Position numbers and translations under genes: made by a program
Notes under the pieces: generated by a model
Told to the model about the DNA's origin: nothing
What the model saw: the letters and a program-made list of their open reading frames with translations, nothing else
Database searches by the model: none
Part shown: positions 44,507 to 53,873 of the stretch, in pieces
Position numbering within the stretch: the first letter of the stretch is position 1
Layout of the letters: each line of letters opens with the position of its first letter
Assembly: GCA_963665915.2 (NCBI GenBank)
Contig: CAXXSG010000013.1
Span: 1-64,000, forward strand
DNA: 64,000 bases
Source of the DNA: JAFGRU01 sp963665915
GTDB taxonomy: Bacteria; Desulfobacterota; Desulfuromonadia; Desulfuromonadales; JAAYDE01
Reading direction: 5' to 3'

Positions 44507-46174
44507 ATGTCATATCTGGTACTCGCCCGCAAGTGGAGACCGCAATGCTTCGAGGATCTCGTCGGACAGGAACATGTCGGCAGAACTCTCAGCAACGCCA
44601 TTTCTCAGGGCAGAATTCACCACGCCTACCTTTTCAGTGGGCCCCGGGGGGTAGGCAAAACATCCGCTGCCCGCATCCTCGCCAAAGCTCTGAATTGTGA
44701 AAAGGGGTTATCTCCGATTCCCTGCAATGAATGCCACTCCTGCGAGGAAATCACCAAGGGTCTGGGGGTGGATGTTTTCGAGATTGACGGCGCCTCCAAC
44801 ACCGGGGTCGATGACATCCGCGATCTGCGTGAAAATGTTCGCTATCTGCCAACCCACTCCCGCTTTAAAATATTTATTATAGACGAAGTTCACATGCTCT
44901 CCCTCAATGCCTTCAATGCCCTTCTGAAGGTGCTGGAAGAGCCCCCCGAACATGCCAAATTTCTTTTTGCCACGACCGAACCCCACAAAATTCCTCCCAC
45001 CATTCTCTCCCGTTGCCAGCGCTTTGATTTTCGAAAGATCTCAACCCCCGGGATAGCCGCGCTTTTGAAAACCATTGCGGAAAAGGAGAATCTGCATATT
45101 TCGCCGCTCTCCCTTGGTCTCATAGCGTCTCAGGCGGAGGGCGGAATGCGGGATGCCCTTTCAACTCTTGACCAGATCGTTGCGTACTGCGGGGAAAATG
45201 TGGAAGACGGAGATGTCCAGGCTCTGCTGGGGATGATCGATCGCCGTCTCATATTCGAAACCGCCTCAGGGCTCCTGGAACGAGATGGCGGGAAAGTGCT
45301 CGACACGCTGCGGCAAGTTGATGAAATGGGCTTTGCCATTCGCCAGTTCTGCAAAGACCTGATCGAGACTTTTCGGTCTCTGATCCATATCAAGATTTTT
45401 AAAGGTGCGAGGAACATCCCTTCCGCTCTCCAGGAGGAAAGCGATATCCTTGCCCGGCTCGCGGAACAGGGCAGCCTGGAAGACCTGCAGAGGGATTTAA
45501 CCCTATTGTTGAAAGTGGAAAAGGAATTACCCCTGACGTCACTTCCACTCATTATGCTGGAAACCGCTCTATTAAGGATGGTTCACCTCCCTCCCGCAGA
45601 AGCCCTGAGCTGCCTTCTGGAGCGGCTCGAAAACCTTGAGAAGAACCTCGGCGGGGCACCCCCCTCCCGTCCCGATTCAAACCCTGCGGTAAAGGCCGAC
45701 CCGGAACAGTTGGCCACAACACCGGTGAAAGAGGAGACTCAAGAGAAAAAAAAAGTCGGCCCTGAAGACTCCTGGAAGGATTTTCTGTCCCATTTGAGTA
45801 GCAAACACCCTTTTATCTCCTCTTACCTCAAACCAGGCCGACTCCTCCTGCTTGACCTGCCGGAAATTCGACTCGGATTTCCCGAAGGGTCTTATGAGTT
45901 CAAACAGCTCCTGGACCCTGAAAATCGGAAAACCCTGGAAACGGTGGCGGACGAGGCTTTCGGCCAAAAGATTTCATTATCCATGGTTTCACTGCCTGCG
46001 GAACAATTTAAAGAGGAAGTGGACCGGAATACCCTTCAGGAGAAAAAACTGAGAGAGGAAGCCCTTAACCATCCGGCCGTCAAGGCTGTCCTGAAAGTTT
46101 TTGGCGGCGAAACGGAAGAGGTGAACCCGATAGAACCTTCCCGGGAAGAAGACTTCGTGGAGAAAGAAGAATAA
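44507..46174 (+). CDS. dnaX: DNA polymerase III subunits tau/gamma
   Basis: 555 aa from the ATG at 44507 (MSYLVLARKWRPQ); an in-frame TTG two codons upstream is less likely. AAA+ clamp-loader core: Walker A GPRGVGKTSAARIL (about 46), a zinc site with four Cys between CEKG and CHSC, DEVHML, sensor 1 ATTEPHKI. Domain III and a charged linker follow from about 350. Codons 414-416 (45746-45754) are nine consecutive A, and a shift into the -1 frame meets a stop at 45763-45765. That would give a gamma-like protein of about 419 aa. First of dnaX-ybaB-recR. Confidence 0.95.
   Translation: MSYLVLARKWRPQCFEDLVGQEHVGRTLSNAISQGRIHHAYLFSGPRGVGKTSAARILAKALNCEKGLSPIPCNECHSCEEITKGLGVDVFEIDGASNTGVDDIRDLRENVRYLPTHSRFKIFIIDEVHMLSLNAFNALLKVLEEPPEHAKFLFATTEPHKIPPTILSRCQRFDFRKISTPGIAALLKTIAEKENLHISPLSLGLIASQAEGGMRDALSTLDQIVAYCGENVEDGDVQALLGMIDRRLIFETASGLLERDGGKVLDTLRQVDEMGFAIRQFCKDLIETFRSLIHIKIFKGARNIPSALQEESDILARLAEQGSLEDLQRDLTLLLKVEKELPLTSLPLIMLETALLRMVHLPPAEALSCLLERLENLEKNLGGAPPSRPDSNPAVKADPEQLATTPVKEETQEKKKVGPEDSWKDFLSHLSSKHPFISSYLKPGRLLLLDLPEIRLGFPEGSYEFKQLLDPENRKTLETVADEAFGQKISLSMVSLPAEQFKEEVDRNTLQEKKLREEALNHPAVKAVLKVFGGETEEVNPIEPSREEDFVEKEE
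45746..45765 (+). promoter_or_regulatory. Slippage site for tau/gamma production in dnaX
   Basis: Nine A residues (45746-45754) lie at the end of the linker-coding region. Slippage that adds one A (or -1 ribosomal shifting) yields KKKSRP then TGA at 45763. Thermus dnaX uses an A9 run for transcriptional slippage, and E. coli a -1 shift at an A-rich heptamer. Confidence 0.65.
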
Positions 46175-46223
46175 GGTCCCGTAATAAAGGACTCTTCATT
46201 TTTTACAAAAGGAGATCGTTACC

Positions 46224-46538
46224 ATGGCCAAGGATTTGGGAAATATCATGAAGCAAGCTCAGATGATGCAGCAGAAAATGGTGCGCATACAGAAGGAACT
46301 GGAAGACCGGGAGGTTGAAGCCACTTCCGGCGGAGGAATGGTCACAGCGACCGTGAACGGCAAACAGCAGATTGTCGCCCTGAAAATCGAGCCTACGGTT
46401 GTGGATCCCGAAGATCCCGAGATGCTGGAGGATCTGATCGTGGCCGCGGTCAATGAAGCTCTCAAAAAAAGTCAGGAAATAGCTCAAGAGGAGATGGCAA
46501 AAGTTACCGGTGGAATGAACATCCCCGGCATGTTCTGA
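46224..46538 (+). CDS. ybaB: YbaB/EbfC nucleoid-associated protein
   Basis: 104 aa. MAKDLGNIMKQAQMMQQKMVRIQKELEDREVEATSGGGMVTATVNGKQ is the family N-terminus and helix-strand core. It forms a dimeric DNA-binding tweezer. The position between dnaX and recR is the classical one. AAAGGAG upstream. Confidence 0.95.
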   Translation: MAKDLGNIMKQAQMMQQKMVRIQKELEDREVEATSGGGMVTATVNGKQQIVALKIEPTVVDPEDPEMLEDLIVAAVNEALKKSQEIAQEEMAKVTGGMNIPGMF

Positions 46539-46615
46539 TTTAGCCAATTTGCCTGTTAAACAAAGCTGATTAAACAGCAATAGAACGCTATTTTATTGAA
46601 TTTATCTCAAGGCCC

Positions 46616-47215
46616 ATGTTAGACTTTATTCCATCTTTTGCCAAATTAGTTGCTGAACTGGCCAAATTTCCAGGGGTAGGCCAGAAAACCGCGACAAGGT
46701 TGGCTTTTTTTATCCTGACACAGCCTCAAGGTGAGGCGGAAGCACTTGCCGATACAATCCGCGACCTGAAATGCAAGGTTCACTTCTGTTCCACCTGCTT
46801 CCAGATGACGGAAACAGATCCTTGCCATATCTGTGCAGACCCGCGCCGGGATAGAAATATTTTATGCATCGTTGAAGAGCCACAGGACGTCCTGGCTATT
46901 GAACGCTGTCATTCTTTCAAAGGTCATTACCACGTTCTGCATGGCGCATTGTCGCCTCTCGACGGGGTCGGCCCCGAAGATCTCAAGATTTCGGAATTGA
47001 AAGAACGCCTGCAGGCTGGTGCGATCAAAGAAATTCTCATCGCAACCAATTTTAATGTCAAGGGTGAAACCACAGCTCTTTATCTTGCCCGAATTATCAA
47101 GCCTCTGAGTATACGCGTCACCCGCCTCGCCCACGGCATACCCTTGGGCAGTGATTTGGAATATATCGATGAGGGCACGGTCAGCCGTGCCATTGAAGGA
47201 CGACAGGAGTTCTAA
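46616..47215 (+). CDS. recR: Recombination protein RecR
   Basis: 199 aa. Helix-hairpin-helix FPGVGQKTATRLAFF, four-Cys zinc finger CSTCFQMTETDPCHIC (about 59-74), Toprim domain ILCIVEEPQDVLAIE, and C-terminal VTRLAHGIPLGSDLEYIDEGT. It works with RecO in loading RecA at gaps. AAGG before the start. Confidence 0.95.
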   Translation: MLDFIPSFAKLVAELAKFPGVGQKTATRLAFFILTQPQGEAEALADTIRDLKCKVHFCSTCFQMTETDPCHICADPRRDRNILCIVEEPQDVLAIERCHSFKGHYHVLHGALSPLDGVGPEDLKISELKERLQAGAIKEILIATNFNVKGETTALYLARIIKPLSIRVTRLAHGIPLGSDLEYIDEGTVSRAIEGRQEF

Positions 47216-47272
47216 AGAAGCCTTTTCCCCTACCGGGGAAATGAACTGCTAAGAACCGTGTTATAATGAAAA

Positions 47273-47295
47273 CTCAGCTTTCTGCTGAGCATTTT
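47273..47295 (+). terminator. Hairpin in the nifJ leader
   Basis: CTCAGC-TTTCT-GCTGAG followed by CATTTTT sits between a TATAAT-like -10 (47262-47267) and the nifJ start. It could be an attenuator or a partial terminator between recR and nifJ. Confidence 0.4.
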
Positions 47296-47355
47296 TGGTT
47301 TCCGGCTTTTCAACCTGAAACCAGCAAAAAAATCTCACAAGGAGGAAACAGAGAA

Positions 47356-50300
47356 ATGTCGAGAAAGATGGTCTGTATTGATGGCAATACAGCTGTGGCT
47401 CACGTTGCCCATGCCACCAACGAGGTTATTGCTATATATCCGATAACCCCATCTTCAACCATGGGAGAACTTTCCGATGCCAAAAGTGCGGTCGGTAAAC
47501 AGAATATATGGGGAACCATCCCCAAAGTTGTGGAAATGCAGTCTGAGGGGGGTGCCTCCGGTGCCGTTCACGGCGCCTTGCAGGCCGGGGCATTGACGAC
47601 CACATTTACGGCGTCTCAGGGACTCCTGCTCATGATACCCAACATGTTTAAAATCGCCGGTGAACTGACCAGCACGGTTTTTCATGTTTCCGCAAGGGCG
47701 GTTGCCACCCACGCGCTTTCAATTTTCGGCGATCATTCCGATGTCATGGCCTGCCGTTCCACCGGCTGGGCCATGCTCGCGTCCAACAATCCTCAGGAGT
47801 GTATGGATTTCGCGCTCATCGCCCAGGCCGCCACACTGGAAGCCCGCGTCCCTTTTCTGCACTTTTTTGACGGCTTCCGCACGTCTAACGAAGTCCAGAA
47901 GGTGGAAGAGCTGTCCCTCGAAGATATGCGCTCCATGATCGATGACAAGCTGGTCCATCTCCATCGCCGGCGGGCTCTCTCTCCAGACCGCCCGATACTT
48001 AGAGGAACGGCACAAAACCCGGACGTCTTTTTCCAGGGCAAAGAGACTGCCAACACCTATTACCAGAAAGTCTCCAAAATTTTCCAGGCCCAGCTGGATA
48101 AGTTCGCCGCTCTGACAGGCCGCAGATATAGCCTTTATGAATATATCGGCAACCCTGAGGCCGACCGGGTTGTGGTTTGCATGGGCTCCGGTTGCGACAC
48201 CATTCAGGAACTCGTCGAACACCTCGTGCCCCAGGGAGAAAAGATCGGCCTGCTCAAGGTCCGTCTTTTCCAGCCTCTTGACATAAAAGAATTCGTCAAC
48301 ACACTGCCTGCTTCCGTTAAAAAGATAGCCGTCCTCGACCGCACCAAAGAGCCCGGCGCCATTGGAGACCCTCTTTACCTGGCGGTCCGTTCCGCCGTAG
48401 GGGAGGCCCTTGAAGCAGGGGATACGCCTTTTAAGGACTACCCGCTTATCGTGGGAGGTCGTTATGGGCTCGGGTCTTTTGAATTTTCACCAGCCATGGC
48501 CAAAGCCGTTTATGACAATCTGGCTCAAGACACACCAAAAAACCATTTTGTCGTCGGTATTGAAGAGGATATTACGGGAAGCAGCCTCGACTTCGATCCT
48601 ACATTCATACTTCCTCATGAAAAGCTCTACCAGGCGTTATTTTTCGGCCTCGGATCCGACGGAACAGTGGGAGCTAACAAGAACTCGATCAAGATCATCG
48701 GTGACAATACCGATAATAAGGCCCAGGCATACTTCGTATACGACTCCAAAAAGGCGGGCAGTGTGACCACCAGTCATCTGCGTTTCGGCCAGGAGGATAT
48801 CCGCTCGCCCTACCTGTTGCAGAGGGCAAGTTTTGTGGCCTGCCATCATTTTTCCTTTCTCGAAAAATACGATGTTCTCGGCAAAGCTAAAGATGGGGCG
48901 ACTTTTCTCCTCAACAGCCCCTACCACAAGGATGAGGTCTGGGATAAACTTCCCCGCGAAGTTCAGCAGCAGATCATAGATAAGAAACTGAAGTTCTTTG
49001 TCATCGACGGTGTGCGCCTCGGCAACGAAATCGGCCTTGGCCCGCGCATCAACGTCATCATGCAAACAGCTTTTTTCAAAATCTCCGAAATCATTCCCGT
49101 AGATCTGGCCATCAAAGCCATTAAAGAAGCTATCGTCAAAAGTTACGGCAAAGCGGGCGAGCGGGTCGTCAACATGAATTACCAGGCCGTGGATGCCGCA
49201 CTCGCCAATCTTGAGCAAGTCGATATCCCGAATCAGGCGGACAGCAAGCTGACCATGAAATCAGCGGTCAGCGGCGACGAACCCGAGTTCATTAAGAAAG
49301 TCACGGGTCCACTCATCGACGGCAAAGGGGAAAGCATCCCCGTTTCAGCCCTTCCCGTGGACGGCACTTATCCGACGGGAACCTCCAGATACGAAAAACG
49401 CAACATTGCCGTCAACATCCCGGTCTGGGACCCGGAGCTCTGCTTCCAGTGCGGTATCTGCTCCTTTGTCTGTCCGCATGCGGTTATCCGTATGAAGATC
49501 TATGACCCGGACCAGCTCCAGAAGGCTCCCGCCACCTTTAAATCAACTGAAGCCAAAAGCAAAGAGATGGCAGGGAAGGCTTTCAGCCTTCAGGTAAGCC
49601 CGGAAGACTGTACAGGTTGCGGCGCATGCGTTCACAACTGCCCGGCCAAAAGCAAGGAGAAGGAAAACCACAAGGCGATCAATATGGAGTTCCAGCCACC
49701 TCTCCGCGAACATGAGGTCGAGAACTGGGATTTCTTCCTTCAACTTCCGGATACCGACCCCGCGCTGATCAATCGCAATTCGGTCAAAGGGAGCCAGCTT
49801 CTCCCCCCGACGTTTGAATTTTCCGGGGCCTGCGCCGGCTGCGGGGAGACCCCGTTTGTCAAACTTCTGTCTCAGCTTTTCGGCGACCGCGCTCTGATTG
49901 CCAACGCCACCGGCTGCACTTCCATCTATGGTGGGAATCTCCCCACGACCCCTTGGACAACCCGGAAAGACGGCAGAGGACCGAGCTGGAGCAACTCGCT
50001 ATTTGAGGATAATGCCGAGTTCGGCTTCGGCATGCGCCTGGGAGTCAACAAGTTCAATGAGTATGCTCTTGAACTTTTGGAAAAACTGCAGAGCTGTTCC
50101 TGCAAGGCTTGCAAATCCAAGCAGGCTCTCATGGAAGAGATCAAAACGGCCGACCAGTCCACGCAGGACAATATTGAAGGCCAACGTGCGCGTATTGAGG
50201 AACTCAAAGAGACCCTCGCCTCCTGCTCCGAAACTGAAGCAAAGGAACTTTTGACAGTGGCCGATTACCTGGTCAAAAAATCGGTTTGGGTTCTCGGCGG

Positions 50301-50943
50301 TGACGGCTGGGCTTACGATATCGGTTACGGTGGACTCGACCACGTCCTTGCTTGTGGCGAAAACATCAATATTCTCGTCCTCGACACTGAAGTCTATTCC
50401 AACACCGGAGGACAAGCGAGCAAGTCCACACCTCTCGGCGCGGTTGCCCAGTTTGCGGCTTCAGGCAAGAAAATGCGCAAAAAGGACCTGGGGCTGATTT
50501 CCATGACTTATGGAAACATCTATGTTGCCGGGGTTTCCCTGGCCAATCCTGCCCACGCGGTAAAAGCATTTCTGGAAGCAGAATCCTACGATGGGCCCTC
50601 TCTGATTCTGGCCTATTCACACTGCATCGCTCACGGTATCCGGATGGAAACCGGCGTGGATGAATGCAAGAAAGCTGTGGATTGCGGTCACTGGCCCCTT
50701 TATCGGTTTGATCCGCGGCGCACCGCCATGGGAAAAAATCCGCTTCAGCTCGACAGCAAGCCGCCCAGTATTCCCTTTGAGGAATTCGCTTATGGTGAAA
50801 ACCGCTTCAGAGTCCTCAAAAAAACCCACCCCGACGCGGCTAAAGCACTCATGCAGCAATCCAATGCCCAAGTCAAGGCTCACTATGACCTCTATCGCAA
50901 ACTGGCAGACATGGATTCAGATTGCGGCAAAAAGGAATCATAA
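47356..50943 (+). CDS. nifJ: Pyruvate:ferredoxin (flavodoxin) oxidoreductase, single-chain
   Basis: 1195 aa from the ATG at 47356, which follows AAGGAGG; the frame is open further upstream but overlaps the leader. Domains in order: pyrimidine-binding domain I (DGNTAVAHVAHATNEV, YPITPSS), domain II/III with EPGAIGDPLY, a ferredoxin domain with two [4Fe-4S] motifs (CFQCGICSFVCP near 694 and CTGCGACVHNCP near 751), and the TPP domain with CAGCGETPFVKL, ATGCTSIYGG and GGDGWAYDIGYGGLDH (about 981). It interconverts pyruvate plus CoA with acetyl-CoA, CO2 and reduced ferredoxin. It is central to anaerobic carbon metabolism and can run in the synthetic direction. Confidence 0.95.
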   Translation: MSRKMVCIDGNTAVAHVAHATNEVIAIYPITPSSTMGELSDAKSAVGKQNIWGTIPKVVEMQSEGGASGAVHGALQAGALTTTFTASQGLLLMIPNMFKIAGELTSTVFHVSARAVATHALSIFGDHSDVMACRSTGWAMLASNNPQECMDFALIAQAATLEARVPFLHFFDGFRTSNEVQKVEELSLEDMRSMIDDKLVHLHRRRALSPDRPILRGTAQNPDVFFQGKETANTYYQKVSKIFQAQLDKFAALTGRRYSLYEYIGNPEADRVVVCMGSGCDTIQELVEHLVPQGEKIGLLKVRLFQPLDIKEFVNTLPASVKKIAVLDRTKEPGAIGDPLYLAVRSAVGEALEAGDTPFKDYPLIVGGRYGLGSFEFSPAMAKAVYDNLAQDTPKNHFVVGIEEDITGSSLDFDPTFILPHEKLYQALFFGLGSDGTVGANKNSIKIIGDNTDNKAQAYFVYDSKKAGSVTTSHLRFGQEDIRSPYLLQRASFVACHHFSFLEKYDVLGKAKDGATFLLNSPYHKDEVWDKLPREVQQQIIDKKLKFFVIDGVRLGNEIGLGPRINVIMQTAFFKISEIIPVDLAIKAIKEAIVKSYGKAGERVVNMNYQAVDAALANLEQVDIPNQADSKLTMKSAVSGDEPEFIKKVTGPLIDGKGESIPVSALPVDGTYPTGTSRYEKRNIAVNIPVWDPELCFQCGICSFVCPHAVIRMKIYDPDQLQKAPATFKSTEAKSKEMAGKAFSLQVSPEDCTGCGACVHNCPAKSKEKENHKAINMEFQPPLREHEVENWDFFLQLPDTDPALINRNSVKGSQLLPPTFEFSGACAGCGETPFVKLLSQLFGDRALIANATGCTSIYGGNLPTTPWTTRKDGRGPSWSNSLFEDNAEFGFGMRLGVNKFNEYALELLEKLQSCSCKACKSKQALMEEIKTADQSTQDNIEGQRARIEELKETLASCSETEAKELLTVADYLVKKSVWVLGGDGWAYDIGYGGLDHVLACGENINILVLDTEVYSNTGGQASKSTPLGAVAQFAASGKKMRKKDLGLISMTYGNIYVAGVSLANPAHAVKAFLEAESYDGPSLILAYSHCIAHGIRMETGVDECKKAVDCGHWPLYRFDPRRTAMGKNPLQLDSKPPSIPFEEFAYGENRFRVLKKTHPDAAKALMQQSNAQVKAHYDLYRKLADMDSDCGKKES

Positions 50944-50963
50944 AATTCAATAATCATCCCGAC

Positions 50964-51012
50964 CTTGAACCAAAAAACCCGGCAGAAAAACTGCCGGGTT
51001 TTTTGGTTCAAG
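50964..51012 (+). terminator. Strong terminator after nifJ
   Basis: Perfect 22-bp arms (50964-50985 and 50991-51012) around AAAAA; the core stem is CCCGGCAG/CTGCCGGG flanked by A6/T6. Confidence 0.9.
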
Positions 51013-51102
51013 TCTTGCAATGTCTCTGATAACAATTATCACTAATAGCCGCTGACCAAATCTAAATTAAAAGTGCCATTAAATCATTAAGGAGTCTGTC
51101 GA

Positions 51103-51594
51103 ATGTTTGAAGCCCAGTCTTCGTTGGTTCTGCATGACGAAGAATTCAGCAGTATCGCCTCCGTCATTGACAAATTATTGCAGGAATCCAATTCCAAAGC
51201 CATATTTCTGGTGGACAAAGATGGTCAGTTAATTAGTTCAGCAGGTGACACGGGAGACCTCGATACAACAAGTCTTGCGTCCCTGACCGCCGGCAATATA
51301 GCCGCGACCGGAGGGCTGGCAAAATTAATTGGAGAGAAAGAGTTTTCCATCCTCTTTCATGAGGGGGAAAAGGACAACCTACATCTTTCCCTGATCGCCA
51401 GTCGCGTCATTCTGGTGGTAATTTTTGACCATAGGAGTTCGCTGGGCCTGGTGCGACTCCGAGTCAAAAAATGGGGCGAGGAGCTGGAAAGAATTTTTTG
51501 CGCCCTGGAGAAAAAAGCCAAACAGAATTCTGACAGCCCGCAGAGTTTCTTCGCGGAAATTACTGACGACGATATTGACAATTTGTTTCAATAA
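51103..51594 (+). CDS. Roadblock/LC7-domain protein (MglB-like)
   Basis: 163 aa. Residues 20-115 form a roadblock domain (IDKLLQESNSKAIFLVDKDGQLISSAGD, SLASLTAGNIAATGGLAKLIGE, LHLSLIASRVILVVIFD). The C-terminal extension ends DDDIDNLFQ. Such proteins are GTPase-activating partners of MglA, and the GTPase gene follows after 18 bp. They set polarity or motility in related bacteria. AAGGAG before the start. Confidence 0.87.
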   Translation: MFEAQSSLVLHDEEFSSIASVIDKLLQESNSKAIFLVDKDGQLISSAGDTGDLDTTSLASLTAGNIAATGGLAKLIGEKEFSILFHEGEKDNLHLSLIASRVILVVIFDHRSSLGLVRLRVKKWGEELERIFCALEKKAKQNSDSPQSFFAEITDDDIDNLFQ

Positions 51595-51612
51595 AACAGC
51601 AGGTCAGGTGAT

Positions 51613-52203
51613 ATGTCTTTTATCAATTATGCTTCCCGTGAAATAAACCTCAAAATTGTTTATTACGGTCCCGGGCTCTGTGGAAAAACCACCAACCTTC
51701 AATATATCTACCAACGCACTGCGCCTGATGCCAAGGGCAAAATGATTTCGCTCGCCACGGAAACGGAAAGAACCCTTTTTTTTGATTTCCTCCCGCTTTC
51801 TCTTGGCGAGATAAAAGGCTTTAAAACACGGTTCCATCTCTATACCGTGCCCGGCCAGGTCTTTTACGATGCTTCCCGAAAGCTCATTCTGAAAGGGGTT
51901 GACGGAGTTGTTTTTGTGGCTGACTCGCAGGCAGAACGGCTGGATGCCAATATTGAAAGCCTGGAAAACCTTCAGGACAATCTGGAGGAATATGGCTACA
52001 AGTTGGAGAAGCTTCCCTATGTGATTCAGTACAACAAGCGAGATCTCCCCAATGTCTCTCCACCGGAAGAACTCACTCGCCTTCTCAATCCCCAGGGAGT
52101 CCCTGAATTCACCGCCTGCGCACCCAAAGGGGAAGGCGTCTTCGATACACTTAAGGCGGTTGCCAAGCAGATGCTGGTCAATCTTAAAAAGAGCGGACAT
52201 TAA
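51613..52203 (+). CDS. mglA: MglA-type small GTPase
   Basis: 196 aa. P-loop GPGLCGKTTNLQ (about 19-30), switch segment TERTLFFDFLPL, YTVPGQVFYDASRK (MglA-type replacement of the DxxG motif), and specificity motif YNKRDLPN. It is a Ras-like GTPase of the bacterial MglA group that controls cell polarity and motility machinery. It forms a two-gene operon with the roadblock protein. Confidence 0.93.
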   Translation: MSFINYASREINLKIVYYGPGLCGKTTNLQYIYQRTAPDAKGKMISLATETERTLFFDFLPLSLGEIKGFKTRFHLYTVPGQVFYDASRKLILKGVDGVVFVADSQAERLDANIESLENLQDNLEEYGYKLEKLPYVIQYNKRDLPNVSPPEELTRLLNPQGVPEFTACAPKGEGVFDTLKAVAKQMLVNLKKSGH

Positions 52204-52267
52204 AAGACACTATCCCGGGGGAGAAACCAACTTCATGGACCCCCTGGAAAATTCAAGAAGGTTCAGG

Positions 52268-52300
52268 TAAAGCCGCAACTCAAAACAGGTTGCGGCTTTA
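52268..52300 (+). terminator. Terminator after mglA
   Basis: TAAAGCCGCAAC (52268-52279) pairs with GTTGCGGCTTTA (52289-52300). Confidence 0.8.
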
Positions 52301-52460
52301 CTTTGTGCATCTGACCCTACAGCCCCTTTTCCTGGACAAACCAAAACATTATTTAAAATATTCGAACCCTCTTAATATAGCACACAAAACTTGAAGATCA
52401 TATCCCAACTGAGAGCCAAAATGGCTCAGTTTTAAAGGATTTTTCAAGGCCCGTTTCTGC

Positions 52461-52489
52461 TTGACAAGATTTTTTATCTTCGGTATAAC
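52461..52489 (+). promoter_or_regulatory. Strong promoter of tRNA-Asn
   Basis: TTGACA (52461-52466), 17-nt spacer, TATAAC (52484-52489), about 60 nt before the tRNA. Confidence 0.75.
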
Positions 52490-52552
52490 GCTCGTTACGT
52501 AACTTCTATCAGGGGCTTGCAAAAGCCCTAGGTGAGTGATTAAAACTGACGA

Positions 52553-52628
52553 TCCCCGGTAGCTCAGTTGGTAGAGCAGGTGGCTGTTAACCACCCTGTC
52601 GCTGGTTCGAGTCCGGCCCGGGGAGCCA
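52553..52628 (+). tRNA. tRNA-Asn (anticodon GTT)
   Basis: 76 nt. Acceptor TCCCCGG pairs with CCGGGGA, D arm GCTCAGTTGGTAGAGC, anticodon arm GGTGG-CTGTTAA-CCACC, T arm CTGGTTCGAGTCCGG, encoded CCA. Confidence 0.95.
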
Positions 52629-52633
52629 GAAAT

Positions 52634-52670
52634 AAAAAACCGGATACTTTATCCAAGTATCCGGTTTTTT
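52634..52670 (+). terminator. Terminator after tRNA-Asn
   Basis: AAAAAACCGGATACTT (52634-52649) pairs with AAGTATCCGGTTTTTT (52655-52670). Confidence 0.88.
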
Positions 52671-53153
52671 ATTTAAAGAGTCTGGGACTTCCTGTTCCGG
52701 TACAAGCCAAAATACGTCCCCCCATTCCAAAAGTTGCCTCATAATCTCACTTTTAAAAAGGGCCGCGAACTAAGCTCCTGGGGTTCCGGTTCATTTTATT
52801 AAGAAGTCTTCCCGCCTCCGCCAAGCTGCTTCTGCGTGCTTTTATTGGTTATACGAACAACCTTTGAAGAAGTTATCCTAAAGGAAAAACTGTCGAGGGA
52901 GTAGAAGTACGCCTCCCAAGTTCGCTACCATTCTTTTTCTTTTGTGTGGTAAAAAATACATAAAATTAACCGGTCGAAATTATTAATTTTCCCTGGGAAC
53001 GGTTTTCTTACCTGCAAAACTTGAATAAACTTCAATTGAACAGTCAAAAAACAGGGTAGCTCTGGGACAGATCTTCGGCTTTTCGGGGTTTCGATTCTTC
53101 TTTTTTTGAAAGAAGGATGGCAACATGATTAACCAATCTGTAGGAGAGAGTGA
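52671..53153. other. Intergenic, no gene seen
   Basis: 483 bp. An open minus-strand frame at 52983-53369 overlaps the response regulator and looks fortuitous. There is no convincing RNA. The right edge carries the ribosome binding site TAGGAGAGAG. Confidence 0.5.
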
Positions 53154-53873
53154 ATGAGGACACCGGGAAATAGCGGAACGGTATTGATTGTCGAAGACGA
53201 CCGCAACACGGCGTCGCTGGTGAGGACTTATCTGGAACGGGAGGGTTTTCTCACGCTTACGGCTTTCGATGGCAAACAGGGCCTGAAAATGGCACAAGAG
53301 AAAAAAACCGCTTTTGTTATTCTGGATGTGATGCTCCCCGGGATGGACGGTTGGGAAATCTGCCGTCAACTGCGCAGTTTTTCCGATGTCCCGATTCTGA
53401 TGCTGACCGCCAGGGAGGAAGAGATTGATCGTGTGTTGGGGCTTTCGCTGGGCGCGGATGATTATGTGGTCAAGCCTTTCAGCCCTCGGGAGCTGGTCGA
53501 GAGGGTCAAGGCTATTCTGCGGCGAGTCAGACCCGTTGCCGTAAGAAATGAAACCATTTTGTCACACGAAGGCCTCACTCTCGATCCTGATAAACATAAA
53601 GTCACTCTGAACAATCGTTTGATCAATCTGACTTCATCCGAATATAAACTGCTTTTTGCCCTCATGAGTTCGCCGGGACGGGTCTTTTCCAGAGAGGCGT
53701 TGCTAAACCAATTTTATCAACACGGTGAGGTCGTCATTGACCGGGTCATTGATGTTCATATAGGCAAATTGCGGCAGAAGATCGAGGAGAATCCGGCCAG
53801 CCCCGCTTTCATCCTGACGGAAAGGGGCTTTGGCTATAAGTTCGCAGAAAAAGACGAAGGAGCGACCACGTGA
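53154..53873 (+). CDS. OmpR/PhoB-family response regulator
   Basis: 239 aa. Receiver domain with acidic pocket VEDD, phospho-acceptor Asp in ILDVMLPGMDGWE (about 57), Thr in MLTARE and Lys in DDYVVKPFSPREL. A winged-helix output domain follows (LTSSEYKLLFALMSSPGRVFSREALL, DVHIGKLRQKIEE, ERGFGYKF). It is partner of the kinase directly downstream (overlapping). Given the neighbours it may control the envelope methionine-sulfoxide repair operon that follows; this is inferred from context. Confidence 0.93.
   Translation: MRTPGNSGTVLIVEDDRNTASLVRTYLEREGFLTLTAFDGKQGLKMAQEKKTAFVILDVMLPGMDGWEICRQLRSFSDVPILMLTAREEEIDRVLGLSLGADDYVVKPFSPRELVERVKAILRRVRPVAVRNETILSHEGLTLDPDKHKVTLNNRLINLTSSEYKLLFALMSSPGRVFSREALLNQFYQHGEVVIDRVIDVHIGKLRQKIEENPASPAFILTERGFGYKFAEKDEGATT

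Larger units (their letters stand above)
52204..52552. other. Intergenic with terminator and tRNA promoter
   Basis: Holds the mglA terminator (52268-52300) and the tRNA-Asn promoter (52461-52489). I see nothing else. Confidence 0.6.

Noticed and set aside
52983..53369. Minus-strand open frame before the response regulator
   Set aside because: Overlaps the start of a clear response regulator gene and has no domain or good start site.
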